Positions 47,019 through 54,996 of a stretch of DNA of 64,000 nt are shown here, one piece after another (positions within the stretch are counted from its first letter, which is position 1; each line of letters begins with the position of its first letter). Origin of the DNA: Kaistia adipata DSM 17808. GTDB lineage: Bacteria; Pseudomonadota; Alphaproteobacteria; Rhizobiales; Kaistiaceae. A program made the translations under genes and the position numbers. The DNA lies in assembly GCF_000423225.1 (NCBI RefSeq), contig NZ_AUHO01000007.1, forward strand, positions 372,001 to 436,000, in the 5' to 3' direction. The notes beneath the pieces are model-generated. The model saw nothing but the letters and a program-made list of their open reading frames with translations, did no database searches and was not told where the DNA came from.

Positions 47019-47783
47019 TCAGTCGTCCCGCGTGAGCTTTTCGCCGACCAGCATGTCGATGTTCTCGGTGACGATGCGGCGGATCTCGGCATGGTCATGG
47101 CTTGTCAGCGCGTCGCGGCCGAGCCGCCGCAGCAGCATCGGCTCCGCGACCCGGAAGATCACGAACTGCCCGGAAATCGCGAAGGCGCGATGCGTCGCCT
47201 CGTCCGAGCGTGGATCGAGGCCGAGCAGGATGGCGATCAGGTGGGTCGTCGCCCGCTGGCCATGGCTCATGAAGTCATAGACCACGTCGAACGCCGACGA
47301 GGGCTCCATCTGCTCGCGCATGATGAAGCGTCCCCAGAGCTCGGATTCGGCCTCGCCCAGCATCGAATTGATGTTGGCGTCGATGATGTCCTGTAGCAGG
47401 CGGCGGGCGGTCGGCCGGTCGACGGTACCCTCCAGCGCCTGCGCCGCCCTGTCGATGCTGTCGCCGGTGCGCGCCGCCATCTGCCCGACGACATATTCGG
47501 CGACGGCGCGATGCAGCGCGTCCTTGCTGCCGAAATGGTAGACGATGGCGGCGAGATTGGCTTCCGCGCGCTTGGCGATGTCGCGCGTGGCGGCGCCCTC
47601 GTAGCCATAGCGGCCGAAGGCGTCGAGCGCGGCGAGCAGCAGCTTCTGCCTGGTTTCGGCGCCGCGGTCCTGGCGGGCGCGGCGATAGTGGCGCGATGCA
47701 GGCAGCGCCGGCAGATCGGCGGGCACGTCGACCGCGACGCTGTCGGGATCCGCGCGTTCAACGTTCAGGGCGTCCGCAACCAT
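47019..47783 (-). CDS. TetR-family regulator (CecR-like)
   Basis: 254 residues. The HTH spans about 45-90 (LAALDAFGRYGYEGAATRDI...HFGSKDALHRAV), and the C-terminal domain matches CecR/YbiH-type regulators, which control ybhGFSR exporters in E. coli. About 35 extra residues precede the HTH. First gene of the exporter operon, so probably autoregulating. Confidence 0.9.
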   Translation of the reverse strand: MVADALNVERADPDSVAVDVPADLPALPASRHYRRARQDRGAETRQKLLLAALDAFGRYGYEGAATRDIAKRAEANLAAIVYHFGSKDALHRAVAEYVVGQMAARTGDSIDRAAQALEGTVDRPTARRLLQDIIDANINSMLGEAESELWGRFIMREQMEPSSAFDVVYDFMSHGQRATTHLIAILLGLDPRSDEATHRAFAISGQFVIFRVAEPMLLRRLGRDALTSHDHAEIRRIVTENIDMLVGEKLTRDD

Positions 47784-47803
47784 TCTGCCTTACTCCAATT
47801 CAA

Positions 47804-47856
47804 TTCACCCCTCCCGCGAGTGAAACTATTCGATCCGGCGGTTGCGTCAATCGAAT
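47804..47856. promoter_or_regulatory. Two dyads upstream of the TetR gene, candidate operators
   Basis: TTCAC/GTGAA (47804-47808, 47820-47824; 11-nt spacer) and ATTCGAT/ATCGAAT (47828-47834, 47850-47856; 15-nt spacer) lie within 75 bp upstream of the ATG. Either could be the TetR site; the evidence is positional. Confidence 0.3.
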
Positions 47857-47949
47857 GACTGAATTTATGCAGAACTAAAAGTTTGCGTGGGCCTCTTGCA
47901 GTCCGGCCCTTGAATCCCAAGGGGAATTCGGCCCCTCCGGCTTCCGGGA

Positions 47950-47975
47950 GCATCGGATCCACCCGGATTCGATGC
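47950..47975 (-). terminator. Hairpin downstream of the epimerase gene
   Basis: An 11-bp stem (arms 47950-47960 and 47965-47975, one G-T pair) with loop ACCC about 100 bp past the epimerase stop. No T-tract; weak terminator candidate. Confidence 0.35.
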
Positions 47976-48072
47976 CCAAGGGAGCCTTATTGTGAGATAT
48001 ATCAATCATTTCATCGGGGGGCCGATAGTTATCCGGCAAAGCACCGATGCGGCGAGAGTCCTCTCGGGGCGG

Positions 48073-49029
48073 TCAGGGCGTGACGACGCCCTCGTTGATT
48101 AGCCAATCCACAGCATCGCGGACGCCTTCGAGCGAGTTGTAGCGCGGCTGATAGCCGAGATGGCGCTGCGCCTTCTCGATCGAGCAGCTCGGGCTGTGCG
48201 CGATGTGGTCATAGGTCTGCTCGACGATCGCGGCGCTGTGGCGCTGCTTCCATTCCTCCCAGGGCAGGTAGGCGAGCTTCGCCTCGCGGCCGAACCACGA
48301 CGAGACCGCCTCGGCATAACCGCGCAGCGTGACGGCCTGCGGCGAGACGGTGTGATAGGCCTCGCCGACCGACACGCCCCAGTTGGCGATCGCCTTCATG
48401 AACATCTGCGCCACGTCGTCGGCATGGACGTGATGCACCGTCTCCAGCCCGAAATTCGGCAACAGCAGTTCCTCGCCGCGCGCGAGCGCCGAGAACACGG
48501 CGGGATCGAAATGACCGGCCGGGTTGAGCGGCGCCCAGCCGCGCCCGACGATGTGGCCGGGATGGACGATCGTCGCCGGGAAGCCGTTCCGCTGCGCCTC
48601 GGCCATCAGATAGGCCTCGATCGCCGCCTTCTGCACGCCGTAGTCGCCGAAGGGACGGCGTTTGGCGGTCTCGGGGGTCGGCACCGCGACGCTGGGGCCA
48701 TGCACCCAGATCGTGCCCGTATGCAGGAAATGCCGGACCCGGCCGCGCAGCGCCTCGACGAGTTGTTGCGCGCTTGGCAGCGTGAAGCAGATCATGTCGA
48801 TGACGATGTCGGGCTTCAGCGCGGCGATCCGCTGGCCGAAGGTGCCGGCCGCGTCCTCGGCTTCGCGGTCGGCGATCACCGTCTCGACCGCCGTCCAGGC
48901 CGCATGCGGCTGGTAGGGCGCGCGCTCGCCGCGCGTCACGTTCACAACCTCGAAGCCGGCCTCGACCAGCCGCGGCACCAGATAGGTGCCGACATGGCCG
49001 CTTCCGCCGATGATCACTACGCGCGTCAT
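48073..49029 (-). CDS. NAD-dependent epimerase/dehydratase (extended SDR)
   Basis: 318 residues from ATG 49029 (GGGGGAG 5-6 nt upstream), not the longer reading to 49074. The dinucleotide-binding VVIIGGSGHVGTYL and the active-site YxxxK in DYGVQKAA are present. It belongs to the nucleotide-sugar epimerase/reductase group; the substrate cannot be told from sequence alone. Divergent from the nitronate monooxygenase-like gene. Confidence 0.86.
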   Translation of the reverse strand: MTRVVIIGGSGHVGTYLVPRLVEAGFEVVNVTRGERAPYQPHAAWTAVETVIADREAEDAAGTFGQRIAALKPDIVIDMICFTLPSAQQLVEALRGRVRHFLHTGTIWVHGPSVAVPTPETAKRRPFGDYGVQKAAIEAYLMAEAQRNGFPATIVHPGHIVGRGWAPLNPAGHFDPAVFSALARGEELLLPNFGLETVHHVHADDVAQMFMKAIANWGVSVGEAYHTVSPQAVTLRGYAEAVSSWFGREAKLAYLPWEEWKQRHSAAIVEQTYDHIAHSPSCSIEKAQRHLGYQPRYNSLEGVRDAVDWLINEGVVTP

Positions 49030-49168
49030 TTGAATCTCCCCCGCTTTGCGTGACGCGATGTTAGCGCATGTCATGGCGCTAGCCAGCCGCGATCACGCAC
49101 CTTTCCTCGGACTTGTTGCCGGGGTTGGCGCCGGTGCTATGGTCGGCCGCCCAGCCCAGGAGAACCGC

Positions 49169-50239
49169 ATGTCCGATTGGCCCGATCGCCGTATCCTCGA
49201 GCTTTTCGGGATCGAGAACCCGATCCTGCTCGCCCCGATGGCTGGCTTCGGCACGCCGGCGCTCGCGAGCGCGGTAGCGGAAGCCGGTGGCCTCGGGGCG
49301 CTCGCCTCGGCAACGATCACGCCCGAGCAGGCGCGTGCCGATATCGCCGCGTATCGCGCACTGACGGCGAAGCCGCTCAACCTGAACTTCTTCTGCCACA
49401 GGCCGCCGCAGCCGGATCCGGCCCGCGACGCCGCCTGGCGGGCGCGGCTTGCGCCATACTATCGCGACCTCGGCCTCGATCCCGACATGCCGCTCTCCGC
49501 ATCGAGCCGCGAACCGTTCAACGACGCCTTTCTGGCCGTGGTCGAGGCGCTTCGGCCCGAGATCGTCAGCTTCCATTTCGGCCTGCCGGCCCGGCGTCTG
49601 CTCGATCGGGTCCGGGCAACCGGGGCGAAGGTGATCTCGTCGGCGACGACGGTGGCCGAGGCGCGCTTTCTGGAAGCGGAGGGTTGCGACGCGATCATCG
49701 CGCAGGGCGCCGAGGCGGGCGGCCATCGCGGCATGTTCCTGACGGAGGACGTCGCCAGCCAGGTCGGCACCTTCGCGCTGGTGCCGCAGGTGGTGGACGC
49801 GGTCGGCGTGCCGGTGATTGCGGCGGGAGGCATCGCGGATGCGCGCGGCGTCGTCGCCGCGCTGGCGCTCGGCGCTTCGGCCGTGCAGATCGGCACGGCC
49901 TTCCTCTTCGCGCCCGAGGCGAAGGTCGCGCCCCCGCATCGGCGCGCGCTCGATCGGACGGCGGCCGACGAGACGGCGATCACCAACGTTTTCACCGGCC
50001 GACCGGCGCGCGGCGTCGTCAATCGGCTGATGCGGGACGTCGGACCGCTTTCGGCGGACGCGCCCGCCTTTCCGCTCGCAGGCGGCGCCGTCGCGCCGCT
50101 GCGGGCGGCGACCGAGCCGCAGGGCTCCGGCGATTTCATGCCGCTCTGGTCCGGCCAGGCGGCGCGGCTGGCGAGGCCGATGCCGGCCGGAGACCTTGTC
50201 CGCATGCTCGCGGCCGAGGCGGTGGCAAGGCTGGGGTGA
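49169..50239 (+). CDS. Nitronate monooxygenase-like flavoprotein
   Basis: 356 residues from ATG 49169, with AGGAG 6 nt upstream. 2-nitropropane dioxygenase/NMO family, FMN-binding TIM barrel: NPILLAPMAGFGTPALAS at the start, AQGAEAGGHRG with the conserved active-site His, and AAGGIADARGVVAAL plus GASAVQIGTAF for phosphate binding. It may detoxify alkyl nitronates or propionate 3-nitronate; related proteins have other oxidoreductase roles. Confidence 0.88.
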   Translation: MSDWPDRRILELFGIENPILLAPMAGFGTPALASAVAEAGGLGALASATITPEQARADIAAYRALTAKPLNLNFFCHRPPQPDPARDAAWRARLAPYYRDLGLDPDMPLSASSREPFNDAFLAVVEALRPEIVSFHFGLPARRLLDRVRATGAKVISSATTVAEARFLEAEGCDAIIAQGAEAGGHRGMFLTEDVASQVGTFALVPQVVDAVGVPVIAAGGIADARGVVAALALGASAVQIGTAFLFAPEAKVAPPHRRALDRTAADETAITNVFTGRPARGVVNRLMRDVGPLSADAPAFPLAGGAVAPLRAATEPQGSGDFMPLWSGQAARLARPMPAGDLVRMLAAEAVARLG

Positions 50240-50305
50240 GAGGGCGGTCCCGCGCGGAACCGCCAAACCCTGATCGGTTGGCTGGCAGCCTGACCTCGCT
50301 ACGGC

Positions 50306-50453
50306 CATCATCCTGAGGTGCTTCGCGAAGCGAAGCCTCGAAGGAGGATCCAGCGAAACTCCGAAAAGCTCAGACTCGGTGCCGTCGTCGCATCAAATCA
50401 GCCTCCCGGACCCTCCTTCGAGGCCCGGCTTCGCCGGGCACCTCAGGATGATG
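50306..50453. repeat. CATCATCCTGAGGT...CCTCAGGATGATG repeat, copy B
   Basis: 148 bp with the same terminal inverted repeats and the same internal CTCGAAGGAGG / CCTCCTTCGAG arms as the copy at 43307-43451; the central 40 bp differ. It lies between two convergent transcription units. Confidence 0.85.
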
Positions 50454-50518
50454 GTGGAGTTTGGCAGATCGGTCCGGGAAGTGGTCTCCCCGGAGCGCGA
50501 CCTCGGATCTCGCCCGGC

Positions 50519-51301
50519 TTAGTGGTTGTTGACGCCGAGCGCCTGCTCCAGTTCCTCGTCGGTCATGCCGGTGATGATGCGCTCGACGTCCTCGACGCTC
50601 GTTTCCTTCGGGTTGATGTCGTCGGCGACGACGCGGCCACCGCGCATCACCACGATCCGGTCCACCACCTGGAAGACGTGGTGGATGTTGTGGGCGATGA
50701 AGATGCAGGAATGGCCGGACTTGCGGGCGTTGCGCACGAAGCGCAGCACGCCCTGGGTCTCCGCGACGCCGAGATTGTTGGTCGGCTCGTCGAGGATGAT
50801 CAGGTCACTCTCGAAATACATGGCGCGCGCGATCGCCACCGCCTGGCGCTCGCCGCCGGAAAGCGACCCGACCGGCGTCGAGGGCGGGATGTTCTTGCTG
50901 ATGCCGACGCGTTTCAACAGGTCGCGGGCGACCGCGTCCATGGCGGCGTGGTCGAGGCGGTTCAGGAATCGCGGTCCCTTCACCGGCTCACGGCCGAGGA
51001 ACAGGTTGCGCGCGATCGAGAGCTGCGTGACCAGGGCCGAGTCCTGGTAGATCGTCTCGATGCCGTTGGCGATCGCGTCGGTGGTCGAGCGGATGCTCAC
51101 CTTCTTGCCGCGCACATAGATGTCGCCGCTGGTCGAGGGCACGGCGCCGGAAAGCACCTTGATCAGCGTCGATTTGCCGGCGCCGTTGTCGCCGAGCAGG
51201 CCGACGATCTCGTTCTCGCGGACGGTGAAGTCGACGTCCTTCAGCGCCTGGATCTTGCCGTAGGCCTTGGAGACATGCTCCATGCGGATGAGGTCTGTCA
51301 T
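50519..51301 (-). CDS. Sugar ABC transporter ATP-binding protein (CUT2, FrcA-like)
   Basis: 260 residues with one nucleotide-binding domain: Walker A GDNGAGKST, signature LSGGERQAVAIARAM, Walker B LIILDEPTNNLG. The Asn in EPTNNLG and the single-domain size match FrcA-type CUT2 ATPases, not the double-domain RbsA form. Last of three co-directional genes. Confidence 0.9.
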   Translation of the reverse strand: MTDLIRMEHVSKAYGKIQALKDVDFTVRENEIVGLLGDNGAGKSTLIKVLSGAVPSTSGDIYVRGKKVSIRSTTDAIANGIETIYQDSALVTQLSIARNLFLGREPVKGPRFLNRLDHAAMDAVARDLLKRVGISKNIPPSTPVGSLSGGERQAVAIARAMYFESDLIILDEPTNNLGVAETQGVLRFVRNARKSGHSCIFIAHNIHHVFQVVDRIVVMRGGRVVADDINPKETSVEDVERIITGMTDEELEQALGVNNH

Positions 51302-51304
51302 CGA

Positions 51305-52291
51305 TCAGGTCCCCGCCTGGTGCCGGCGCTCGAGGATGGAGTGCAGCGTCATCATGCCGAGGATGATCGCGCCGATGAAGATGTTGTAGGCGAGGCCGGG
51401 CACGCCGATCAGCACGATGCCGTTGCGCATGACGCGCAGGATGAACACGCCGAGCACGGTGCCGATGATTGTGCCGCGGCCGCCCATCAGCGCCGTTCCG
51501 CCGATCACCACCATGGCGATGACCTCGAGCTCGTAGCCGGCGCCGCTGTTCGGGTTGGCGGCGGAGGTGCGGATCGAGCTGATCACGCCAGCGAACGACG
51601 CCATCGTCGCCGACAGCATGAAGAGCAGCACCTTGGTCCGGTTGACGTTGACGCCGCGCGCCCGCGCCGCGCCAGGATTGCCGCCGGTCGCCTGGATCCA
51701 GTTGCCGGCCTTGGTTTGGGTCAGCACATAGCCGAGCAGCAGGGCGAAACCGATGAACCAGAACAGCGACATGTAGATGCGGAACGGGCCGACATAGAAA
51801 TCGCCGACGAGCACATGGGCGAGCCAGTGCTGCCCCGCGCTCCAGGTCCGCTGCGGGAAGCCGTCGGAGATGAACAGCGCGACGCCGCGCACGACCAGCA
51901 GCATGCCGAGCGTGACGAGGAAGGACGAGATCTTGATCCGCGTCACGAACAGGCCGTTGGCAAGCCCGATCAGTGCCGCGACGGCGAGCGCGATCACGAA
52001 GGCGACCTCGAGCGAGGTGATGCCGGAGTTGAACAGCGTCCACATCAGCACCGGCGCGAAACCGAAGACCGAGCCGACCGAAAGGTCGAACTCGCCTGCC
52101 GTCATCAGGAGCGTCATGGCGAGAGCGATCAGGCCGAGCTCGACGGTGAAGGACAGCGTGTTGGAGATGTTGAGCGGCGACAGGAAGTCCGGGTTGATCG
52201 ACCAGAAGACGGCGATCTCCGCGACCAGCAGGACGAGCGGGCCGAACTCCGGCTTCGAGACGAAGCGCTGGATGAGGGAACGGTTTTCCAC
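51305..52291 (-). CDS. Sugar ABC transporter permease (CUT2, RbsC/FrcC-like)
   Basis: 328 residues with about nine membrane helices. TLLMTAGEFDLSVGSVFGFA (helix pair with the conserved DLS) and GGTALMGGRGTIIGTVLG are hallmarks of RbsC-like permeases. It ends 3 bp before the ATPase gene. Confidence 0.9.
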   Translation of the reverse strand: MENRSLIQRFVSKPEFGPLVLLVAEIAVFWSINPDFLSPLNISNTLSFTVELGLIALAMTLLMTAGEFDLSVGSVFGFAPVLMWTLFNSGITSLEVAFVIALAVAALIGLANGLFVTRIKISSFLVTLGMLLVVRGVALFISDGFPQRTWSAGQHWLAHVLVGDFYVGPFRIYMSLFWFIGFALLLGYVLTQTKAGNWIQATGGNPGAARARGVNVNRTKVLLFMLSATMASFAGVISSIRTSAANPNSGAGYELEVIAMVVIGGTALMGGRGTIIGTVLGVFILRVMRNGIVLIGVPGLAYNIFIGAIILGMMTLHSILERRHQAGT

Positions 52292-52365
52292 GGGGCAGAC
52301 CGAGATGTCATGAGGGCAGGCAGGTCGCCGCCGCGCGCAACGCGGTCATGCGGCCGTCGAGATGG

Positions 52366-52392
52366 GGCATCCGCGGCGGGGCCGCGGATGCC
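52366..52392 (-). terminator. Strong hairpin between binding-protein and permease genes (CUT2)
   Basis: A perfect 12-bp stem (GGCATCCGCGGC 52366-52377; GCCGCGGATGCC 52381-52392) with a 3-nt loop starts 14 bp past the binding-protein stop. As with the urt, agl and pot operons, it would allow more binding protein than permease. Confidence 0.7.
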
Positions 52393-52405
52393 GTTCCAGG
52401 CGGGA

Positions 52406-53338
52406 TTACTTGCCCGACAGGATGTTGTCGTAGACCTGCGCGGTGTCCTTCTCGTAGAGGGCGCCGGTGATGACGTTGAAACCCGGCGGAATGCCGCCCG
52501 CCGCCATGTTGGCGAGCGACAGGGCGACATAGCTGGTCGCCTGCGGGTCCTGCCACTGCGCGGCGTTGACGTAGCCGTTCAGCACTTCCTGGGTGGTGTC
52601 GAGCGAGTTGCCCCAGCCGACGACCGGGATTTCGCCCGGCTTGACGCCGACCTGGTCGAAGACGCGCTTGATCGAGCCGGTGACGAGGTCGCCGAGACCG
52701 ATGATCGCGTTGACCTTGGAGCGGTTGGCGGTGAGGTAATCGACCATGCGGGTGATCACCTCGGCCTGGTCGAGCGTCGCTTCGGTGACCTCATAGTTGA
52801 TGCCGAGCGGACCGAACACGCTCTTGATGCCTTCCTCTTCCTGCACGCCATAGGTGGCGCCCGGAATCTCGACCGGCATCCAGACGAAATCGCCCTTCTT
52901 CACCAGGCCCTTGTCGACGAGGTACTGCGCCCAGGCGCGGCCGAACACGACGTTGTCGCCGCCGACATAGGCGTCGAAGCTGGCCGACGGGTCAGGCGTG
53001 TTGAAGTTGATGATCGGAATCTTCGCCGCGTTCGCTTCCTTGGCCACCTCGACCAGGCTGCCCGGATCGGGGCTGGTCGTGACGATGCCGTCGGCCTTGG
53101 CGGCGATGGCGGCGCGCACCGCTTCCTGGTGCGAGGCGACGTTGCCCTGGTGGAACGAGGTGTTCACGGTGTTGCCCGTGTCCTTCGCCCATTGCTGCGC
53201 GCCGGCGAGGAAATAGGTCCAGACCGGGTCGGCCGAGGTGCCGTGCGAAATCCAGTAGAACGTCTTGGCCTGCGCAACCGCAGGCACTGCTAGCGCTAGC
53301 ATCGCGCCGGCTACAAGTACCGCGAGTTTCCTGAACAA
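52406..53338 (-). CDS. CUT2 sugar-binding periplasmic protein
   Basis: 310 residues from TTG 53338. The ATG at 53353 is followed directly by GGAGGG, which is better read as the ribosome binding site of TTG 53338 (6-nt spacing). The signal peptide ends in VAQA. The fold is RbsB-like (Peripla_BP_4: SPDPGSLVEVAKEANAAKIP, VVGWGNSLDTTQEVLNGY). Ligand unknown, probably a sugar. A LacI-type operator lies inside its signal-peptide codons. Confidence 0.86.
   Translation of the reverse strand: MFRKLAVLVAGAMLALAVPAVAQAKTFYWISHGTSADPVWTYFLAGAQQWAKDTGNTVNTSFHQGNVASHQEAVRAAIAAKADGIVTTSPDPGSLVEVAKEANAAKIPIINFNTPDPSASFDAYVGGDNVVFGRAWAQYLVDKGLVKKGDFVWMPVEIPGATYGVQEEEGIKSVFGPLGINYEVTEATLDQAEVITRMVDYLTANRSKVNAIIGLGDLVTGSIKRVFDQVGVKPGEIPVVGWGNSLDTTQEVLNGYVNAAQWQDPQATSYVALSLANMAAGGIPPGFNVITGALYEKDTAQVYDNILSGK
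53288..53301. promoter_or_regulatory. LacI-type operator inside the binding-protein gene
   Basis: TGCTAGCGCTAGCA is a perfect 14-bp palindrome matching the LacI-family consensus TGNTANCGNTANCA. It falls on signal-peptide codons and imposes two CTA (Leu) codons, rare in this GC-rich genome. Confidence 0.65.
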
Positions 53339-53526
53339 TTGAATCCCTCCCATTGGATCAATGCGTTCCGCGACCACGGCTATGGCTGCCGTTCCGCCGC
53401 CTAGGAGCGGCGCGCATGCGTCCCGGCCGGAGGGTTGCCTCCTGGCCCCTGGCCGCTGCGGTCTGGTGCGAGAGTGGCACATCGATGCCGCGCGCTCAAC
53501 AGGCGCTGCGACAGATAGTCGCCGAT

Positions 53527-53540
53527 TGCTAGCGCTATCA
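53527..53540. promoter_or_regulatory. LacI-type operator upstream of the CUT2 operon
   Basis: TGCTAGCGCTATCA differs by one base from the palindrome inside the binding-protein gene and lies 239 bp away, centre to centre, upstream of that operon. The pair could support repression by DNA looping. Confidence 0.65.
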
Positions 53541-53576
53541 GTCGAGCGGGACGCTGCGTCGCCCGGGTGCCGGCCG

Positions 53577-54857
53577 CTAGAGGCGGTCGCGCAGAGCGTA
53601 CCAGCTCATGCCGGCGACGAGTGCTGGCCAGCGCAGCAGCTTGCCGCCGGGGAAGCGCGGGCAGGGAAGGGCGGCGAAGGCGTCGAGCTTCGCCGGGTCG
53701 CCGAGGATCGCCTCGGCCAGGATCTTTCCGCCGAACGGCGCGAGCGCGACGCCCTGGCCGGAATAGCCGGACGCGGCATAGACGCCGGAGCGCACCTTGC
53801 GCAGGAAGGGCAGGCGGTTGACGGTGACGGCGAGTGTGCCGCCCCAGGCATGGTCGATGCGCGCACCGCCGAGCGCCGGGTAGATCTTGGTCAGGTGGTG
53901 GCGGACGAAGGCGGCGATGTCGGCCGGGTCCGAGCGCGTATAGGTCTCGCCGCCACCGAACAGGATGCGGCCGTCCGGGGTCGGGCGCCAGTAGTAGACG
54001 ACGAAGCGCGAATCCGAGACCGCCTCGCCGCCGGGGATCAGCCCGCCCGGCTGGCCGGCGCCGATCGGCGCCGTCGTCAGGATGTAGTTCTTGATCGGCA
54101 TCGCCCGGGTCTCGGTCTCCTGGTCGATGCCGTCGAGCAGGCCGTTGCCGGCGAGGATGACGATCTCGGCCGTGATCCGGCCGCGCAGCGTCTCGATGAC
54201 GGGCGCGCCGCCGCCCTCGACCAGCTTCTTCGCTGCCGTCTGCTCGTGGATGCGGGCGCCGGCTTTCGCCGCGGCCCTGGCCAGGCCTTGCGCGAATTTG
54301 AGGGGATGCAGGTGGCCGGCCGTGCGGTCGATCCGGCCGCCGTAATAGGCGTCGGTGCCGATCATCGGGGCCAGCTTCTCGGGTCCGATCCATTCGGCCG
54401 CGGCATAGCCGTAGTCGCGGTTCAGCTTCTCGACATAGTGCCGCTCTTCGTCGACGAGGCGTGCCTTGTGCACCGCCTCGACGAGGCCCGGCCGCCATTC
54501 GGCGTCGATGCCGTGCTTGTCGATCAGCTGGTGGACGAGCGCCTTCGCCTCCTCGGCGAGGTTCCAGAGGCGATGGGCTGCCGGCAGGCCGAGGCGCTTC
54601 TCCAGCCATTCCTGGTCGCGGCGCTGGCCGGTGTGGAGCTGGCCGCCATTGCGTCCCGACGCACCCCAGCCGACCTTTTCCGCCTCGATCAGCACGACGT
54701 CGAGGCCGGCCTCGGCGAGGTGCAGCGCCGCCGACAGCCCGGTATAGCCGCCGCCGATGATGGCGATGTCGGCGCGCGTGTCGCCGTCCAGCGGCGCGAA
54801 GGCGAGCGTCTGGTCGGCGGTCGCGGCGTACCAGGAGGGCGCGTGGGGTCGGTTCAT
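53577..54857 (-). CDS. FAD-dependent oxidoreductase (OrdL/PuuB-like)
   Basis: 426 residues from ATG 54857. FAD-binding IIGGGYTGLSAAL near residue 35, then EAEKVGWGASGRNGGQLHTG, and the C-terminal AASGYSGQGVALAPFGGK are typical of gamma-glutamylputrescine oxidase. By context with the PuuA-like ligase upstream and potFGHI beyond, it should oxidise gamma-glutamylputrescine to the aldehyde. Related DadA/OrdL enzymes act on other amines. Confidence 0.86.
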   Translation of the reverse strand: MNRPHAPSWYAATADQTLAFAPLDGDTRADIAIIGGGYTGLSAALHLAEAGLDVVLIEAEKVGWGASGRNGGQLHTGQRRDQEWLEKRLGLPAAHRLWNLAEEAKALVHQLIDKHGIDAEWRPGLVEAVHKARLVDEERHYVEKLNRDYGYAAAEWIGPEKLAPMIGTDAYYGGRIDRTAGHLHPLKFAQGLARAAAKAGARIHEQTAAKKLVEGGGAPVIETLRGRITAEIVILAGNGLLDGIDQETETRAMPIKNYILTTAPIGAGQPGGLIPGGEAVSDSRFVVYYWRPTPDGRILFGGGETYTRSDPADIAAFVRHHLTKIYPALGGARIDHAWGGTLAVTVNRLPFLRKVRSGVYAASGYSGQGVALAPFGGKILAEAILGDPAKLDAFAALPCPRFPGGKLLRWPALVAGMSWYALRDRL

Positions 54858-54996
54858 GCGTGCATCGCCATAGGCTGGGCCGTCAGGCGGCCCCGGTTGC
54901 TGGATCTTGGATGGCGCGTCGGAGGATCCGGCGCGCCATATCATGTTCGGTCACGCTCCGTTGGCGCGAACCGGCAACCGATGCGCGGGAACGCGC

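Noticed and set aside
50318-53293. Plus-strand open frame of nearly 1000 codons across the CUT2 operon
   Set aside because: Shadow of three minus-strand genes with clear ABC transporter motifs.
53339-53482. Longer N-terminus of the CUT2 binding protein, or ATG at 53353
   Set aside because: The extension is not signal-peptide-like, and the bases after the ATG are the ribosome binding site of the TTG at 53338.
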